A stretch of DNA of 64,000 bases from Paragonimus skrjabini miyazakii. Its lineage: Eukaryota > Platyhelminthes > Trematoda > Plagiorchiida > Troglotrematidae. Under the pieces are notes generated by a model, which was not told the origin of the DNA, searched no databases, and worked only from the letters and a program-made list of their open reading frames with translations. Below, one piece after another: positions 1 through 12,983 of the stretch (the first letter of the stretch is position 1; each line of letters starts with the position of its first letter). A program made the position numbers and the translations under genes. The stretch spans positions 117,538-181,537 of the forward strand of contig JTDE01001035.1 in NCBI GenBank assembly GCA_014338405.1, given 5' to 3'.

Positions 1-600
1 CATCAACGCGTTGATGCGATCAGCGACTGCAAAACAGACACCATGCTCCCGAGCACCGTCTGTCGGGTAACCTATCTAGTAGAAGGTGTACCCAGCACCT
101 GCTTCCCGTAACTTACCCTGGTCCGCAAGCCTCGTCTCGCTCAAGGCTGCTACATCGATCCCATAGCGACGCAGTTCCATCGTGATCAGTGCAGTGCGCC
201 GTTCTGGTAGTCCTTTGGAGCTGCATCGATCCAGCAGCGTGCGCACATTCCATGCTCCAACACAATGTGTCTTGCGTCCCCGGACCTGTTTAAGGTTGCT
301 CTTCGGGTTACTGAAACTTGAGTGAGCATTACCTGCTCGAGGATTACTATTGGGGTGAGTGATTGGCAGTAGCATATTTTCGCCTATCCACCCTGCCATG
401 TGCAGCAGATAGGGCGACCCGGTTTATCCTGCGCGACGGCCGATGCAGTATGGTATTTGATTTATGTTTCATCATCATGGGCTTTATGGGGTTAGGATAC
501 AGCCAGGACGCACAGACTTAGACAGGAGAGCGACTAGGGCTCTCAACCAAAGCCTTTGACTTAAAAGCCTGTACCGCAAGGCAGCAGGTGACACACGCAG
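1..600 (-). mobile_element. RTE-like LINE fragment, 5' end and start of endonuclease
   Basis: The minus frame from 399 to 76 encodes 107 residues with the start of an APE-type endonuclease: VGAWNVRTLLD, then RRYGIDVAALSETRL, then GAGYTFY. This is the layout of the endonuclease in RTE/BovB-like LINEs, often mis-annotated as craniofacial development protein 2-like. A TAG stop follows at about 76, but the same frame resumes with GYPTDGAREHG and runs off the window, so the copy is inactivated by at least one stop. Bases 370-600 match the 5' region of a second copy near 42.79-43.02 kb, so they are probably the element's 5' untranslated region. Only the 5' part is visible; whether RT follows cannot be known. 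Confidence 0.75.
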
Positions 601-2555
601 TAGCATCAACCATCAAGAACAGGCTCGACAGTCACATCCCAAGACATTCGGTACATTCACACAGAGATAATACTGCACAGACAAACCAATCACATACAGA
701 GAATCAGACCAGGCGAAAAATAGAATAACAAACCGAACCGAAACACAACACACTGACACCATACACAACGAACACCTCACAAAAAGCAGATGCCAGCACT
801 CATAATTCTTATGTTACACGATAGTGACCAGCTTGATAGCCGCATGCTAAATACGTTCAACATCAGGTATGTCTTCTTCAAGCCGGTATACATGATCTGA
901 CCGGCATACTAAAGCAGCTATCTCATGTAAATTTTCTAAGGCGTTTGGAACGTTTTTTGATCTTATGGAAGCTAAGTCCATTCTATCATTTCAAGAGTGA
1001 CAAACTCTTTTTGTGATCACTTCGTGATGAGAGGTGGGGAATAAATTAGAACAGTCAGAGTTGCAGAACATATTAAACAGTTTTAAATATGAAACACTAA
1101 ATCTCTTTGAGTCATTTGATTAAATTAGTCTAAATACACGAATTTCGTTATGAATTCATTTCCAACACTCTAGTCAGCCTTAGAAGCGTAACTAGTATGA
1201 AAATAAACAAGTTTCTAAATGTGACGTTATTTCTTATAAAGTGATGGTTAGTTTTATTTTTCGTAAAATAGTATTACTTACCACAATTTATGCTGGATGA
1301 ATCCTTTTAGACTGTACTCCTTCGCCATTCGTTGAATCGCGACAATCCATTGCTGCCTCGAAAAATAACCTGTTACGCCTGACATCGTGTAACAAAGTAG
1401 TCAATGTTTACCCCCCTTTCTTAAACTGTTGTTCACTTTTAATACAGTTTTAACAGATTTCTTCTAGGCTATCATTAATACTTTTGCTACCGTGGTTGTA
1501 CATCTGTACCAAATAATGAGTCTGGTAAATCTGGTCTTGATTTGACCAATCTCAATATTATGCTATATGTACTTTCACACCCTACAACAGATTTCCGTCT
1601 CGCTTGAACTCAGAAAGCAGATAAAAACATTGAGTCGGTACGGGCTTAAGTTCTAGCGGTAGCCCGAATAAGATCATTTTCCTTCTGAACCGTGCAGACA
1701 GGTTTGAGTTGGTATGTACTGTATGCACGTCGGTGGTAGTCCTGATAACTGACTTTTAGAATGTGCCGAGTGACGCAAGCCTTCGTATGTAATTTACTGA
1801 TCAGGACGCGGGACTTTAGAACGAAGACACACGCATGCGAAGGGTCCTGGCAAGTTTATAGTGTTTTTCACGCTGTCCGACGGGATTTGGATAAGCACTC
1901 GAACACGAAGTCTGAATGACGGTGTGGTGTTTGACTTTGATTAAACCAACACAGAAGGTGTGCATAAATTGTTACCAGTCCTGGTATCCTGCCAATTTAA
2001 TGCTCACTGAAAGAATATATGACCACATAGTATCCATTTTATCAATCATCTTGACCTGACAGCCAATATCTAACTTCGGCAAACCGATTTACATTACTCA
2101 TTGAAGTAAGTGTGTTTCGACCACATTTAGAGATTTCTTTTTGTGATCAGTCTGACCAGAAGAGTTCAGTTAGAGTTATTATTATGAAAAACTGTATTAT
2201 AATTTCTCACCCTTCGGCATACTTGTCAAACTGAAATGAAATATTTAAAGTACGAACATGAACATATATTTCATAAACCTCAAATAGTTGATAAGCTACC
2301 CCCAAAACCTCTCTGGTAATTTAGAAAATTTTCTCCCCAAGTCCTATAAGAATGGTGTGTGGATGTTAAACGTTGCGTTTTTGATCACTGGGTCAGTAGA
2401 ACAACTCGAACTGGTCAGAAAACGATCAATCTTGTTTGATCCATTTTTTATTCTCAGGATCATCTTGTCAGAACAACATCAACCTTTGCTAAATTCTGTT
2501 GCTGCATCGATGAACAAGGTCAAGAATGGTTTCGTCGAAACAAGTTACTTTCAAG
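601..2555. other. No gene recognised
   Basis: AT-rich non-coding sequence with no open frame that looks like a protein and no repeat that I could match elsewhere in the window. Confidence 0.5.
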
Positions 2556-2806
2556 TTGAACATCACTCACAATTGATCGCAGCTGTCACATTCCCATAGA
2601 CTTTCCAGTCGGCCTCTCTCGAACAGATGAAGCACCTAATTCGAGTTACTATTTTGTTAGAGCTCGTCAGTAGTGCATATCCTTGCCATGGCCAGGACTA
2701 GAACTCCGTTCACGCTTTCATGAGGCAATCGTGTTCACCACTGTGCCATTAACTTCACATGGGTGAAGTTCAACTTGAGTCTAACCACATCTCCGACTGC
2801 TCACCG
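2556..2806 (-). mobile_element. tRNA-derived short repeat with decayed hammerhead
   Basis: Minus-strand copy of the ribozyme repeat. Reading right to left: a tRNA-like region with a damaged B box (about 2695-2705), a hammerhead remnant (about 2632-2677) that still has CTGACGA but has lost the GAAA box, and the tail shared with other copies (the 'cccatagactttccagtc' block near 2593). Bases 2762-2806 look like a second copy's tail in the opposite orientation, so the insertion is compound. Self-cleavage is not expected. Confidence 0.65.
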
Positions 2807-3187
2807 GAGACAAGTTACGATTGTAGGATACTCCCCCATCATTTCATACTCACAAGATGACCCACTTTCATCAATATCGTTTTATAAACTATATATATTT
2901 ATTGCGCCTTTCTTTTCAGTAGTAACTAGTAACCGCTTGGTTCATTATGTGATTGACCGTTAGAAGTCTCAGTACAACTTTTGCTTAACGGCCTGATGTT
3001 TTTTACACGCTATCAGTAACTGGTATCACAATTTCAATTCTCAAAGGAAGCGATGGTGGATTCCAGCGCAAACGGCTTAAGAAAACCTGCCAGAACAGTC
3101 GATCCTCTGCTTCTTTCGGAAGATTTCGTATAAGAGTGGGATGGGCGAGTCACTGTATGCAAATGTGAAAGGGTCAAGCTTCTGGTA

Positions 3188-3266
3188 TAGCTTCATAACT
3201 CAGCCAGTAGAGCACACGTCTCAGTTGGGAATACAGTTTCAGTCGTTGGTTCGAATCTAGCAGAAG
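3188..3266 (+). repeat. tRNA-like SINE head
   Basis: An A-box-like stretch (ACTCAGCCAGTAGAGC) and a B box (GGTTCGAATCTAGC) are spaced as in a tRNA. The cloverleaf is not convincing: the anticodon arm does not pair well and there is no acceptor stem. It is better read as the head of a tRNA-derived SINE than as a functional tRNA gene. It lies just upstream of a decayed PLE. Confidence 0.45.
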
Positions 3267-3339
3267 CAATGGTTTTTCGCAATTAGGTACCTTCAAAATT
3301 ATGAAATCTTCCAAACTACTTATTAGTATATTACTAGGA

Positions 3340-5310
3340 TATGTCTAAGTAGTTCTTTAGCCGCCCAGTTGCCAACAGTGTTGTCTCAAGCAAGAACACT
3401 ATCGAGCCATGAAGGAACACAGAGATATGCAACACTTGATATTCCTTAAATCGGACAAAGGCTCTGGTGTTATCATCATGACCAAGGACGAGTATACAAG
3501 GAAAGTGGATATCAGTTTGGAAGACCAGCGAAATTTCAAAGTGGACCAGAGAGCAGAAAACAACATATTGTTGGAAAAGCAAGTTGTAAGGTGACTACAA
3601 GTACTGTTATTACATGGGCAAATCTGAAGCTCACTATAAGCAATTGAAACCAATTGACACGAAAACAACTCGAATAACAAGTGCTGCAAAAATACACAAC
3701 TATGGTGCACTTCTAAGCCCGATCTTGTGTATGAACAGTTCTGCGTACCATAAAGTTGCCCGTTGGTTAGGGAACATTTTAGAACTCATCCACAAAGTTT
3801 TATTCAAATATTGCTCGAAGAACTCATTCGAGTTAGTTCAAATCTTAGGGTACAATTCAGTGAGTACTCAAGTAATGTATACCATGGATGTTGATTTTCA
3901 TTCCGCGAATGTTCCCCTTTGTGCGACAGTTGAATTTTTCTTTCAGTTTATCTCCAGTCAGAACTGTGATACAGATGTCCCACTTGATTACACCAAATAT
4001 CTTATTTTGTTGTACACGAAAACATTCGTTTCGATTTTGAGGGGCTTGCATGTAAACAGGTAGATGGCGTTGCTATGGGTAGTCCGTTAGGCCCAACACT
4101 AGCAAACATCTTCTTGTGAATGTTTGAGCTGCAAATCCCGCATTACATAGCCGAATCGTTATTGTACAAACGATAAGTTGATGATATTTTAATTTTTGTT
4201 AATTTTGCTCATTGTGATTTGTTTTTCAACCTGCTTGATATTATTCATCCCAACGCATCTTTATCTCACGAAGTTGAATCAGACAACAGTTTATCTCTTT
4301 GGATGTACATATTACTAGACGTGTGAATGGCACGTTACAGCGCCAAGTTCACCGCAAAGCGGCATCGGGTGGACAATATCTTCAAGTTTCCAGCTTTACT
4401 TTTATTGCATATAAACGGGGGTTTGGTTAAAACACTGTTTCATAGAGCCAGACGTATTTATACCCACCCCACCCCCCAACAGCCTGCAGACAGAATAGGA
4501 GACACTGAGACAGACTTTACTAGCAAACGGATACCCGCAGAAATTCGTAGAAGCAGATAACACAATGAAGAAGAGCACTGAATCCATACTTACGGCTCAA
4601 ACGAAGAATATGTTCCTGTTTTTGCCATTCAAACGTGACCATCTAACCAACAACATAAAACACAAACTAAAGTCTACCCTGGCTCGAACGGATTCGGCTG
4701 CGCAGTTGCGTTTAGTTCAAGCCACCAGAGGACCAGTTATCCGCAGTCGTGAAAGTAGTTTGTCAAACTCTTCTGTCTCCCATGTTGTGTACCAGTCCAC
4801 TTTCAGTTGCAGTGACGCTTACGTAGGCAGAACAGATCGACAACTATCACAGCGAGTCGCCGAATGCACCCCGAAATTGTTGAAACAACTGATTACGTAC
4901 CAGCCTCAACTTGATGAACTGACGGTTTGAAATTCGACGCCATCGGTTACTAAACCCCTCATGACAACAAGTGGCCAAGTTGACCCATTATACTCATCCA
5001 AGATACTGTTGCGCAATTGGAACCCAAACTTACTGGCTTTCCGCGAAGCGATGCCAATCTGAACTTACCAGCCCACGTTATGTGCATAAAAGTGGTTGAG
5101 GCAACCTATCGGGTTGCCATGGTTGTAATTACACAACACTTGTTGTGTTTATAGCCGTGTTTAGTCCCTGTTTGTCCTCATCTGCATGATATATATAAAT
5201 GGCATGTTTTACGTCTGCGATTGATGAGAGTGAACGAACTGCTCCCATATCCCAACATACGTCTTTTTATGCTCTGATGAAGTGGTTAAAGGGAACTCAG
5301 TGTTTCAAGC
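3340..5310 (+). mobile_element. Decayed Penelope-like element with RT and GIY-YIG
   Basis: The pieces appear in the order expected for a PLE, spread over several frames. At 3409-3594 there is a pre-RT segment with LKSDKGSGVIIMTKDEY, typical of PLE reverse transcriptases. At 3614-4063 comes the palm region, with MYTMDVDFHSANVPL matching the first catalytic-aspartate box. At 4033-4210, in another frame, GVAMGSPLGPTLANIF is intact, followed by KR-stop-VDDI, so a single stop replaces the Tyr of the YVDD box. At 4565-4930 the connector and GIY-YIG region follow, with HVVYQSTFSCSDAYVGRTD. The 3' end may be near 5270-5310. At least three frame changes and several stops make it a pseudogene. PLEs normally encode one RT plus GIY-YIG protein of roughly 700-900 residues. 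Confidence 0.85.
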
Positions 5311-6406
5311 TTATTACTAATACATTTTTGATTTGATTTTTGACTGTCTAATTTCACCTGTTGGGATAAGAGTGTTACAATATCGCGACAACCTGCTCAG
5401 TCGTTTATTCAAAGTACTCTGTCAAAAATAGCAGGATAAGTATAGGCTTCTAGCATTAGTTTGATGTACGCCTCAAATCCGCCAATCGCGTGAATTATGT
5501 TGTTTTTCATGTGTATCTTAGAGTCAGCAGAACTGATGGTATTATTTATGTTCGTCCATTCTACTCAAGTGTGTTGACTTCAAAACGAGGTCACAATGTG
5601 CTGTGGTACTTCCTATCTGGGATGTTCCTCGAAAGTAGTATTCTTGGAGAAGCATAGCATACTATCTGCTGACGGTGATAAGGCAGTAAAGTTCAGTATA
5701 AACACGGCAGAACACATTGTAGCAAATGATTGACAGTCGTCTCCATAGCCCGTGATGGTCATTGTATACAATACAAGAGATACGGCTTCATATCTTTTTG
5801 AGCCTCATCTTGAAGAACGGTTAATTCTGAGTATACTGTCATCTTTCTGTAACACTAAAACTAATCTGTCATTAGCTACAGCTAATCCAGCCAATCAGGA
5901 ACCCCAAATATTTCAGTCTGGACTGAAGGTCACTGCAAACTGAGGGACAAGTAAATACTTCCTGATTGTTTAAGGTAACCGCCACGCATGAAGAATGATG
6001 ATATATAACTCGTGGTGGTGACGTTTAGTGTATCTGAGGGTTGACTGAGACGAACGTGGAAATGTGGAACTTTCACGCATGGTAACCGTATGTTGACCCC
6101 TTCAGGTCCATAAGTACCAGTAACCCTTGATTTGAAGACATTATGAGAATTTCGGGTGTGATCAGCTGTAACTTCTTCCCAAGCACAAATTTAACATTCA
6201 GAGAGGACAAGTGTTTTACTGTAACACGATCACAAATGCATGTTTACAAAATTAGACAACACATTTGAATTGCAGTATATACCCGCGTGTTTAGATTGCA
6301 CAGTTGAATAATTGTCAGCCCCAGTCGGCACTCTGTTCATTCAACGTGGTGTCAATAAACTACCACTTTCGGACCAATAGCAGTGTCATTTTTGTCCAGC
6401 GGGTAT
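5311..6406. other. Region downstream of ETS gene
   Basis: Follows the ETS stop codon on the minus strand, so it may hold its 3' untranslated region. I could not find a clear minus-strand AATAAA signal. No other gene is supported. Confidence 0.4.
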
Positions 6407-7702
6407 TTACGTTTGCATCTCAGTACAAAATTCCCCCATTTCCAATGTGGCCTTTGCCAAGTTGGCTACGTTATACGATAACAGTTGGCCCGGCAGCCAA
6501 GGTTGTCCTCCAGTGGAAGATGCCGAATTGATTAATGAGGCACCATCGGAATCGGGTTGTGCCATTACATCCAACTTGGTTACGTGCAACCTGTTCGGGT
6601 TGACCTTGGAAACCACACTGTTGAGTGGATCGGACCCGACTGACTGAGTGTTGGTCCACAAGGAAGGACTTGTAGATGACTGGTTGAAATGCATCGAAAG
6701 ATTTGATGTAGATTCGGTAGACTCACTGCCGGCTCTGTGTGCCGTGTTCTGATCTGGGTTTTTGTCCATATCGTTGAAAGCTGTTGCTCCACCGCTGTTA
6801 CTCTCTGTGGACCTTATCAGGTGAGAAGAGGACGCTTCGGGCACGTATTTGGGAATGGAAGAGTTCACTTTGTTGTTTGCAAAACTCACGGACTCAACTG
6901 AAGAATGGCAGATTTGAGATTCTGGGAAAGCTCGTTTTGTAAATTTTTGTGGTTCAATTTCCGGAACTCTGTCTGGACTACAGGGGGAGATAGAGGAGAG
7001 ACGCAACTGATGTGATGTGTATGAGCCATGTGACCCGGACTGGAAATAACTTGGTGAACACCCCATACCGTTGCTACCGCTGCCGTTATGCAGCGGTGAG
7101 ATGAGACAAGCCGCAGCTGCAGCCATGCGGGCTGACTGAAGGAAATCCTGTGGATAAGCTGCAGATCCCGGTTGCGCCGTGGTTGAATAGTTATGGGTTA
7201 CGGAGCTCTTGATGGTACTCGATTGGTTCCGAAGGTCCGGAAATAAATCTGTCGGGGCGTTTGGAAAGTTGGGCTCAGCTCGCGCAGACGACCTATACCC
7301 CATGGCATTTGAGCCCGACGGATTAAAGTACGAACTCTGAGCGTAGGAATTCAAGTGGGCCTGAGACCAAGGTGGGTAAGAAAGTAGGTTTACTTGAGAT
7401 TCCTTGACTGAGTTGGCGGAAGTTGTGTTTGGAAATCGAGAATGTGGCGCAATAGCTGACAGTTGATTTGGTATGAACAAGGCTGAGTAGGAACTACCGG
7501 TCAGTACGGGAGACAGATTAGAATTTGGTGACTGGCAGCTCAGACGGGTTTGACCGACAGAAGGGAGAAGTAAAGAAGATAATGCATGCGAGCCAGAACA
7601 ACCAAGGGTCTCGGAACCGGGAGGGCTGCCACAAGTTGGCGGTTGCATTGCCTGAGCAAGTCCGGTAAAGTCAAATTTATAAGCATAGCGCTTCCCGTTG
7701 AT
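6407..7702 (-). CDS. ETS transcription factor (ERG/FLI1 class), terminal coding exon
   Basis: The exon starts after a good acceptor (pyrimidine-rich, ending TTTGCACAG) at 7703-7705, in phase 0. Its first residues, INGKRYAYKFDFTGLAQAM, complete the ETS domain begun in exon 9077-9297; GKRYAYKFDF is the last conserved block of ERG/FLI1 proteins. The remaining roughly 410 residues are a Ser/Pro/Asn/Gln-rich, probably disordered tail without a domain I recognise, ending ...GEFCTEMQT before a stop at 6407. The tail is far longer than the about 90 residues that follow the ETS domain in human ERG. The protein would act in the nucleus, binding GGAA/T sites. A further 3' splice cannot be excluded, but the frame stays open to the stop. 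Confidence 0.88.
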   Translation of the reverse strand: MNGKRYAYKFDFTGLAQAMQPPTCGSPPGSETLGCSGSHALSSLLLPSVGQTRLSCQSPNSNLSPVLTGSSYSALFIPNQLSAIAPHSRFPNTTSANSVKESQVNLLSYPPWSQAHLNSYAQSSYFNPSGSNAMGYRSSARAEPNFPNAPTDLFPDLRNQSSTIKSSVTHNYSTTAQPGSAAYPQDFLQSARMAAAAACLISPLHNGSGSNGMGCSPSYFQSGSHGSYTSHQLRLSSISPCSPDRVPEIEPQKFTKRAFPESQICHSSVESVSFANNKVNSSIPKYVPEASSSHLIRSTESNSGGATAFNDMDKNPDQNTAHRAGSESTESTSNLSMHFNQSSTSPSLWTNTQSVGSDPLNSVVSKVNPNRLHVTKLDVMAQPDSDGASLINSASSTGGQPWLPGQLLSYNVANLAKATLEMGEFCTEMQT

Positions 7703-9076
7703 CTGTGCAAATAAAGAGAGATGTATGGGCAGATTTATCATTTTCATAAGTATTATTTTAAAAATGCTTGTCTTCAGGATGACATACCTTATCAACTTAT
7801 CTTCCTTAACCTATGTTTCCGAAAGTTTTACACTAATAATCTAGCCTTCGTATAACTGAACACAAGATGTTTCCTGATGCATGTACATTTAAGAACTCAA
7901 CCTGGTAGTCCTGATAACTTTTATCAGTTTGTTGTAAGCAACGCAGTAAGAAGGACAAATGGATATCTACAAGCTTTGGGATGTCAAGGTGAAGCCTTTC
8001 TCTCCGCCCTTTCTAGACAATTCTAGAAGATGGCGGAAATCAAGAGCAATTTCCTGAGGTTTACTCGTGGTCTAGAACTCCAGGACCTATCTTCTTCTAT
8101 GCAAATGGGAGGACCGGTGTTCAAATCTTGTGAACTCACGTTGTTATTCCTGATTTTATGAGTAGGTCTGCAAACTGGGGTAACCTGAATCAGTTCATCT
8201 ATCCCTTACCCAAAGTTGAAAATATCGTTCTAATATTACTTGTGTAGATTGGGTGGGCCAACTGGGAGTGAACTGGAGTGATCAGTACGAACGGCAGTCA
8301 ATACTAAAATACATTCTGACACTAATGCGTCCTCATGGTTCGGCTGTATAATCTGGTTCAAGTCGGACTGCATAACCCACAGCATCCAACATTAACAATA
8401 AAATGAAATGAAATACAATTGTAATTGATAGAGGGAGTTTTATCGCAATAGGCCCTGCAAGCAAATTACGCTTCATTTCATCATGCACCCTATACAGTTT
8501 CGTGAGAATAAAGAAGGTCTTAATAAATGTTAAGAGATAAGTTGCCAAAATGAATAAATAAGCACTGATACTCAAATGCACATGAATACTTGAGCAATAT
8601 AGTACCAACGCATAAATCCCCCTGTATGCAGAGAAGCAGTTTCCATATAAGTGACTACTTGCTTCAAGAACCCGAATGGCGTTCAATGTTCCGTTAGGCT
8701 CAGTATTAGAAAGCTTGATTCAGGTTTAACGGATCCCAACATGCTAATAGTTATCGGGCTATTGATGACGTTGGTTCTTTTCGACGTGTCGTAACATTCG
8801 GAACGTGTTGAGAGGTTAAGGTATCCATGAGAATTTTTAAAGCCCAAACTGAAAAGTTAATTAGAAAACGTAACGCTTGTGCATGACATCTATTTAGCAC
8901 ACATTATTTTCACTATTTCATGTACTGTCATGGAAGTGTTGCATTTTAAATTAACAGAATGCGCCATCAGCTGGGATCAAACGCTCGATTGCTATTTGCA
9001 GCCGTAATGTTTTCCACTTAATATACATACTACTTTAAAATCAATCAGTAGACAATCGAACAACCATCTTTCTCAC
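7703..9076 (-). other. Intron within the ETS domain
   Basis: Bounded by a consensus donor (AAG|GTGAGA, donor GT at 9076-9075) and acceptor (CAG at 7705-7703). It splits the ETS domain in phase 0 after DKNIMSK. No repeat recognised inside. Confidence 0.8.
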
Positions 9077-9297
9077 CTTACTCATAATATTCTTATCGTA
9101 ATAATATCGCAAGGCCCTGCTCAACTTGTCGTAGTTCATATTCGGTTTCGACTTTCTCTCACCCCAACGTCTGGCCACTTCGTCTGGATCGACTAGTTTG
9201 AATTCACCGTTAGTTCCTTCCCAAGTGATACAGGCGATATTTCTTGAATCGGACAGGAGTTCCAGGAGGAACTGCCATAGTTGAATTTGCCCGGAAC
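9077..9297 (-). CDS. ETS transcription factor (ERG/FLI1 class), DNA-binding domain exon
   Basis: This 221-nt exon begins in phase 1 after the acceptor CTTATCCTCAG and ends in phase 0 at donor AAG|GTGAGA. It encodes [43 protein letters not shown] and [14 protein letters not shown], the winged-helix ETS domain including recognition helix 3 with its two invariant DNA-contacting arginines (RALRYYY). The match to ERG/FLI1 is almost residue for residue, which assigns the subfamily. ETS factors bind GGAA/T cores as monomers in the nucleus. In human ERG the last exon runs uninterrupted from GSGQIQLW to the stop, so the intron after IMSK is a difference in gene structure. Confidence 0.95.
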
Positions 9298-12200
9298 CTG
9301 AGGATAAGCGAGGTATGTACGGAAATGAAAGCTTTGGAAACAAAGAATGGCAAACCAGTCGCACAAAAACCGTTGGCTACTAGTCATCTGTGGTGAGATG
9401 TGATTGTACAAACATTTATTCAATACTCGAGCGTGTTGCTATTAATATCCGAGTTACTATTTGAAAATATTGCGCATAATAGATTTTAGTTTGACTAAAA
9501 TTGACTTCTTCAGATAACCTTTACTTACTTGTGCTAATATCATGGAGTAGTATCAGAATTTTTAACTGTGATTCCTGGTCCACAATCTTTCGTCAACAGC
9601 TCAAAATGTGAACTCCAGAACATTGTTATACTGGTACTAAATTTTGTCATATTGTCTTGTGAATAGTATTCCCAATTCCTGCTCACCACAACAGAAGAGA
9701 TTATGAAAACTAACTCATCAGAAAGCAGCTTCTTGAGTCACACAGGTCAACGTTGTATACAAAAGGAACTTAGTGACGAACGCGTAAACTATGCGGAGAA
9801 TGTAGATATGAATCGCTGTGTATCATTGTACGATAATGGACATTTGGGTGAAAAAATCCAGTCTGTCAGCAATAGTCTAATGGTTCTTATTGGGAGGAAT
9901 GCAAATAAATGATCTCCTAACGAAGAAAATATCTGAAAGCAATAGTGATAGAAGATTTGGGTCTTTTTCAAAACTGACCACGAAACTAGTACAAAGGACA
10001 CCAAATCTCTTCGAAAGGAAATCCAGATGATTTAATTCCAAGCCTTCTTCAGAATGTACACTTCCACGGTACACCCCTCCAAGAAACAAATAAGCCGGAT
10101 AGCTCATCGTACCTAACAGACAAGCCCTTATCTAAAACTTTAAAAGTAGTTCTAGTGAAATTCTGATGGGGCTCGGAATTACCTCAGAAAGATTGGTTGG
10201 ATTGAGTTAATTCTCAATATTCTATAGATATCTCGACATGAACTTAATTCTAGTCTACAAATTATTCATATGACTAGGTACTCACTGTCAGACCTCTTCC
10301 AATTAACCAGGAACGAATGGTAAATGCACCATTTGTGTCTCAAATGAGAAAGCTAGTGTGTAAGCGTATGTTCTTCTGAAATGTACTGTCAGACCCTGAT
10401 GTCGTAGCCGATTCCACTGATATGTTTGAATCTCTGCTTGATCAACACATACGCGAAGGTCAGTCAGCTATACACCTACCTGTTTTGGCCATCTACCTAT
10501 AGGACTCGCATAAGTCATTTGATGTGTAGATCAGCTTACATGTGTGTCTGATATTTTTATTTCTAACGTCTTGTTGGACCTATCTTCTTACCGCTACAAA
10601 CCGTTCTACGATGCACTATGTTGGCATTTTACATGCCGAAACTTTTTTTCTCATTCAGCTTTCCTTAGATACGCCTGAAAACTCTTCTTCTCACTTACAA
10701 ACTGTACAACAAATTCAATTCTGCATTGAGCACGGCAACAAAAACTCATCAGCGTTACATCTGTCTTTCTCCTATACATATCCGTAGAACTATACCCGTA
10801 ACTTGGCGCACATAGTTTGGAATTAGTCTCCATAGAAACCGTCTTCTGTGACTGCAATATTTACAATTGCTAGACTCACTGAATATACAAGTCCGATAGA
10901 ACGTCAGATCATAACAGTTTACACTATGGATTAAAATTGCTCGTAACAAAAAATACAAACATTCCGACTGACGATGTAGGTTGATTTGTACTGACTAATA
11001 TATTGACAATAGGGTTCACCTAGCCTGTTAGTTACATTATGAGGCCGGTTGTTTATGGTAATGGTAGTGATATAAGGGAGTAGTTACGGTTGTTAGAACG
11101 GTAAGAATAATGGTCGATCTCTGTATTTGAATACAACTCCACCTTCTCATCTATCCATCTCATTTATACATAATTTATTGTCTCAATCTAACAACTTGAA
11201 GAAGGTATGCTTTCGTTCTGACTGTCACCATATCGCATGGATGGACATTAACAATGCGTGGTGAATAGAGTGAATCCAAAGTAGCAACTTCAAAAGCGAG
11301 TAATCTAATCTTGTTGATCTGTGATTAAAGAACAGCTAGTTGGATACACCAACTTGTCAGTTGGAAACCATCCATCATTTGCTATTTCAGTATACCTTGT
11401 TACCAATTTGAAGCAAAGTTTCCAGAGTCAGTAGTCAAGTAAAAAAGAGGTTTGCCTCCTCTTTAATTGTGAAGAATTTATTACAAAATTAGGGCTCATT
11501 TTTGCCGTAGACAGGAAGATATCTCTACGATAACAAATCTGGTAAGCATAGAAGCTACAGAAATGATCGGGCAATTTCGGCCTCAGTGTCTGCAATCACC
11601 ATTTACCACTTCACTGATGGGTCGAGTATTTCCGGGGCATAAGGTGTATGATACTCATGTGATCGATGGGTGCAAGACATAACAGTGAGAACCAGAGAAA
11701 TGGTCATTAAATAAGTTTTCGTTATATATCGTAGAGAACAATGAAGAGTATAGAATCAGCTAACTGTGCTATCGGAATTCTGTAAAAGAACCAACGTTTC
11801 AAAATCTGGTTCCCATAACCGAGTTCATCTTTTGTCACGTAGCTTTACATCCCCCATTCAAACCGGCTACCACCACCATTTCCTGTTCCAGAAAGGTCAA
11901 TACCCTCACTCTACAAACATAACCATGTATCAATTCTGATTTTAGTCTGAGGACCAACTGTTTTGCATTCTTTCTGTGACGCCCTATGACCTCAGACATT
12001 CTGTGTTCCCTGTTGTTCTCTCGTTTTGTATATATTCCATCACATTTTCACAGATACACAAAATAGTTCATTCAAGTTAGCTAAAGTCTTCAGTAGTCGC
12101 TTATTCTTGAAAACAACAGTCAGCCCGTACACAAAAATTAACCGTCTGAAACTCCCCGATTGTATGGACTTCCTATCGGTCCACTTCCGTTAAGTTTTAA

Positions 12201-12755
12201 TGCGGGATGACCTTCCCGAAGTTACTTAGGTGTCTATCACATCCATGTAAGAAAACTTCTGCCTCAATTCACACATCCTATGATCAACAAAGTATCGTTT
12301 AATGAAGTAAGGGTTGGGGTCAGGATGAAAGAGGTAGCTAACCAATACGGATGCTAGTAACAGTGAAATGTCGAAGGTCTCAAAGTCCGTTAAGGCATCT
12401 ATATTGTTGGTATCATTAACGTTGTGTATTTCTGTCCCAATAAATGAACAACTCTTACGACTGTTTGAAATTGAAAACAGCTTTCGTTTGAAACGAAAGA
12501 ATGAATTGAAAACTACACTTGTGTGATGATAACACCCGCACTAAACCAAATACCTCTCAATGATTTATTCTGAGAGGTGTCATGATAAATGATATTCGTA
12601 CGCTACTTGCAATTCACCATTAATGTATATCCAGATATCTGAAAAGGAAGGTCACCTCGACCCGTCCCGGCTCTGTTGTAATTGAGTCATTCACTATGTC
12701 CACTGACTCTATAACAGACAGGATCAACTAATCAAATCTAATGATTCATCCAAAA

Positions 12756-12977
12756 CGTAGCGAACAAGTACTGTTCATTATACGTGATTATCAGGCTAAT
12801 TACAGTACAACAGATATGGAAACAGTGAACAAGGTGAGTATGGAAATCAGTCAGTAGAGGCTATGGACTACGTGTTTGCTAGCAGTTATTTATTGTGGGC
12901 TTGACTGATTGTGAGCCAGGATGGGTTAGGTGCTAGCACGAACTTCTTCTGAGCACAGTGGTTATGGTTGTGCATTT
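12756..12977 (+). repeat. Inverted repeat, left arm (PLE terminal repeat)
   Basis: About 222 bp that pair, by eye at roughly 85% or better, with the reverse complement of 13938-14164. Shared blocks include 'aggtgctagcacgaa', 'ggactacgtg' and 'attgtgagccagga'. PLE terminal repeats (pLTRs) are known in both direct and inverted orientation. The arm stops just before the RT fragment. Confidence 0.85.
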
Positions 12978-12983
12978 GGAAGT

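Noticed and set aside
3188..3266. A functional tRNA gene
   Set aside because: A and B boxes are present but acceptor and anticodon stems do not pair. Same judgement for 25661-25732 and 39355-39400.
5270..5305. Possible hammerhead (CTGATGA) at the PLE 3' end
   Set aside because: No GAAA box or pairing stem II follows at the right distance; GGAACTC is the nearest. The same holds for CTGATGA at 58341.
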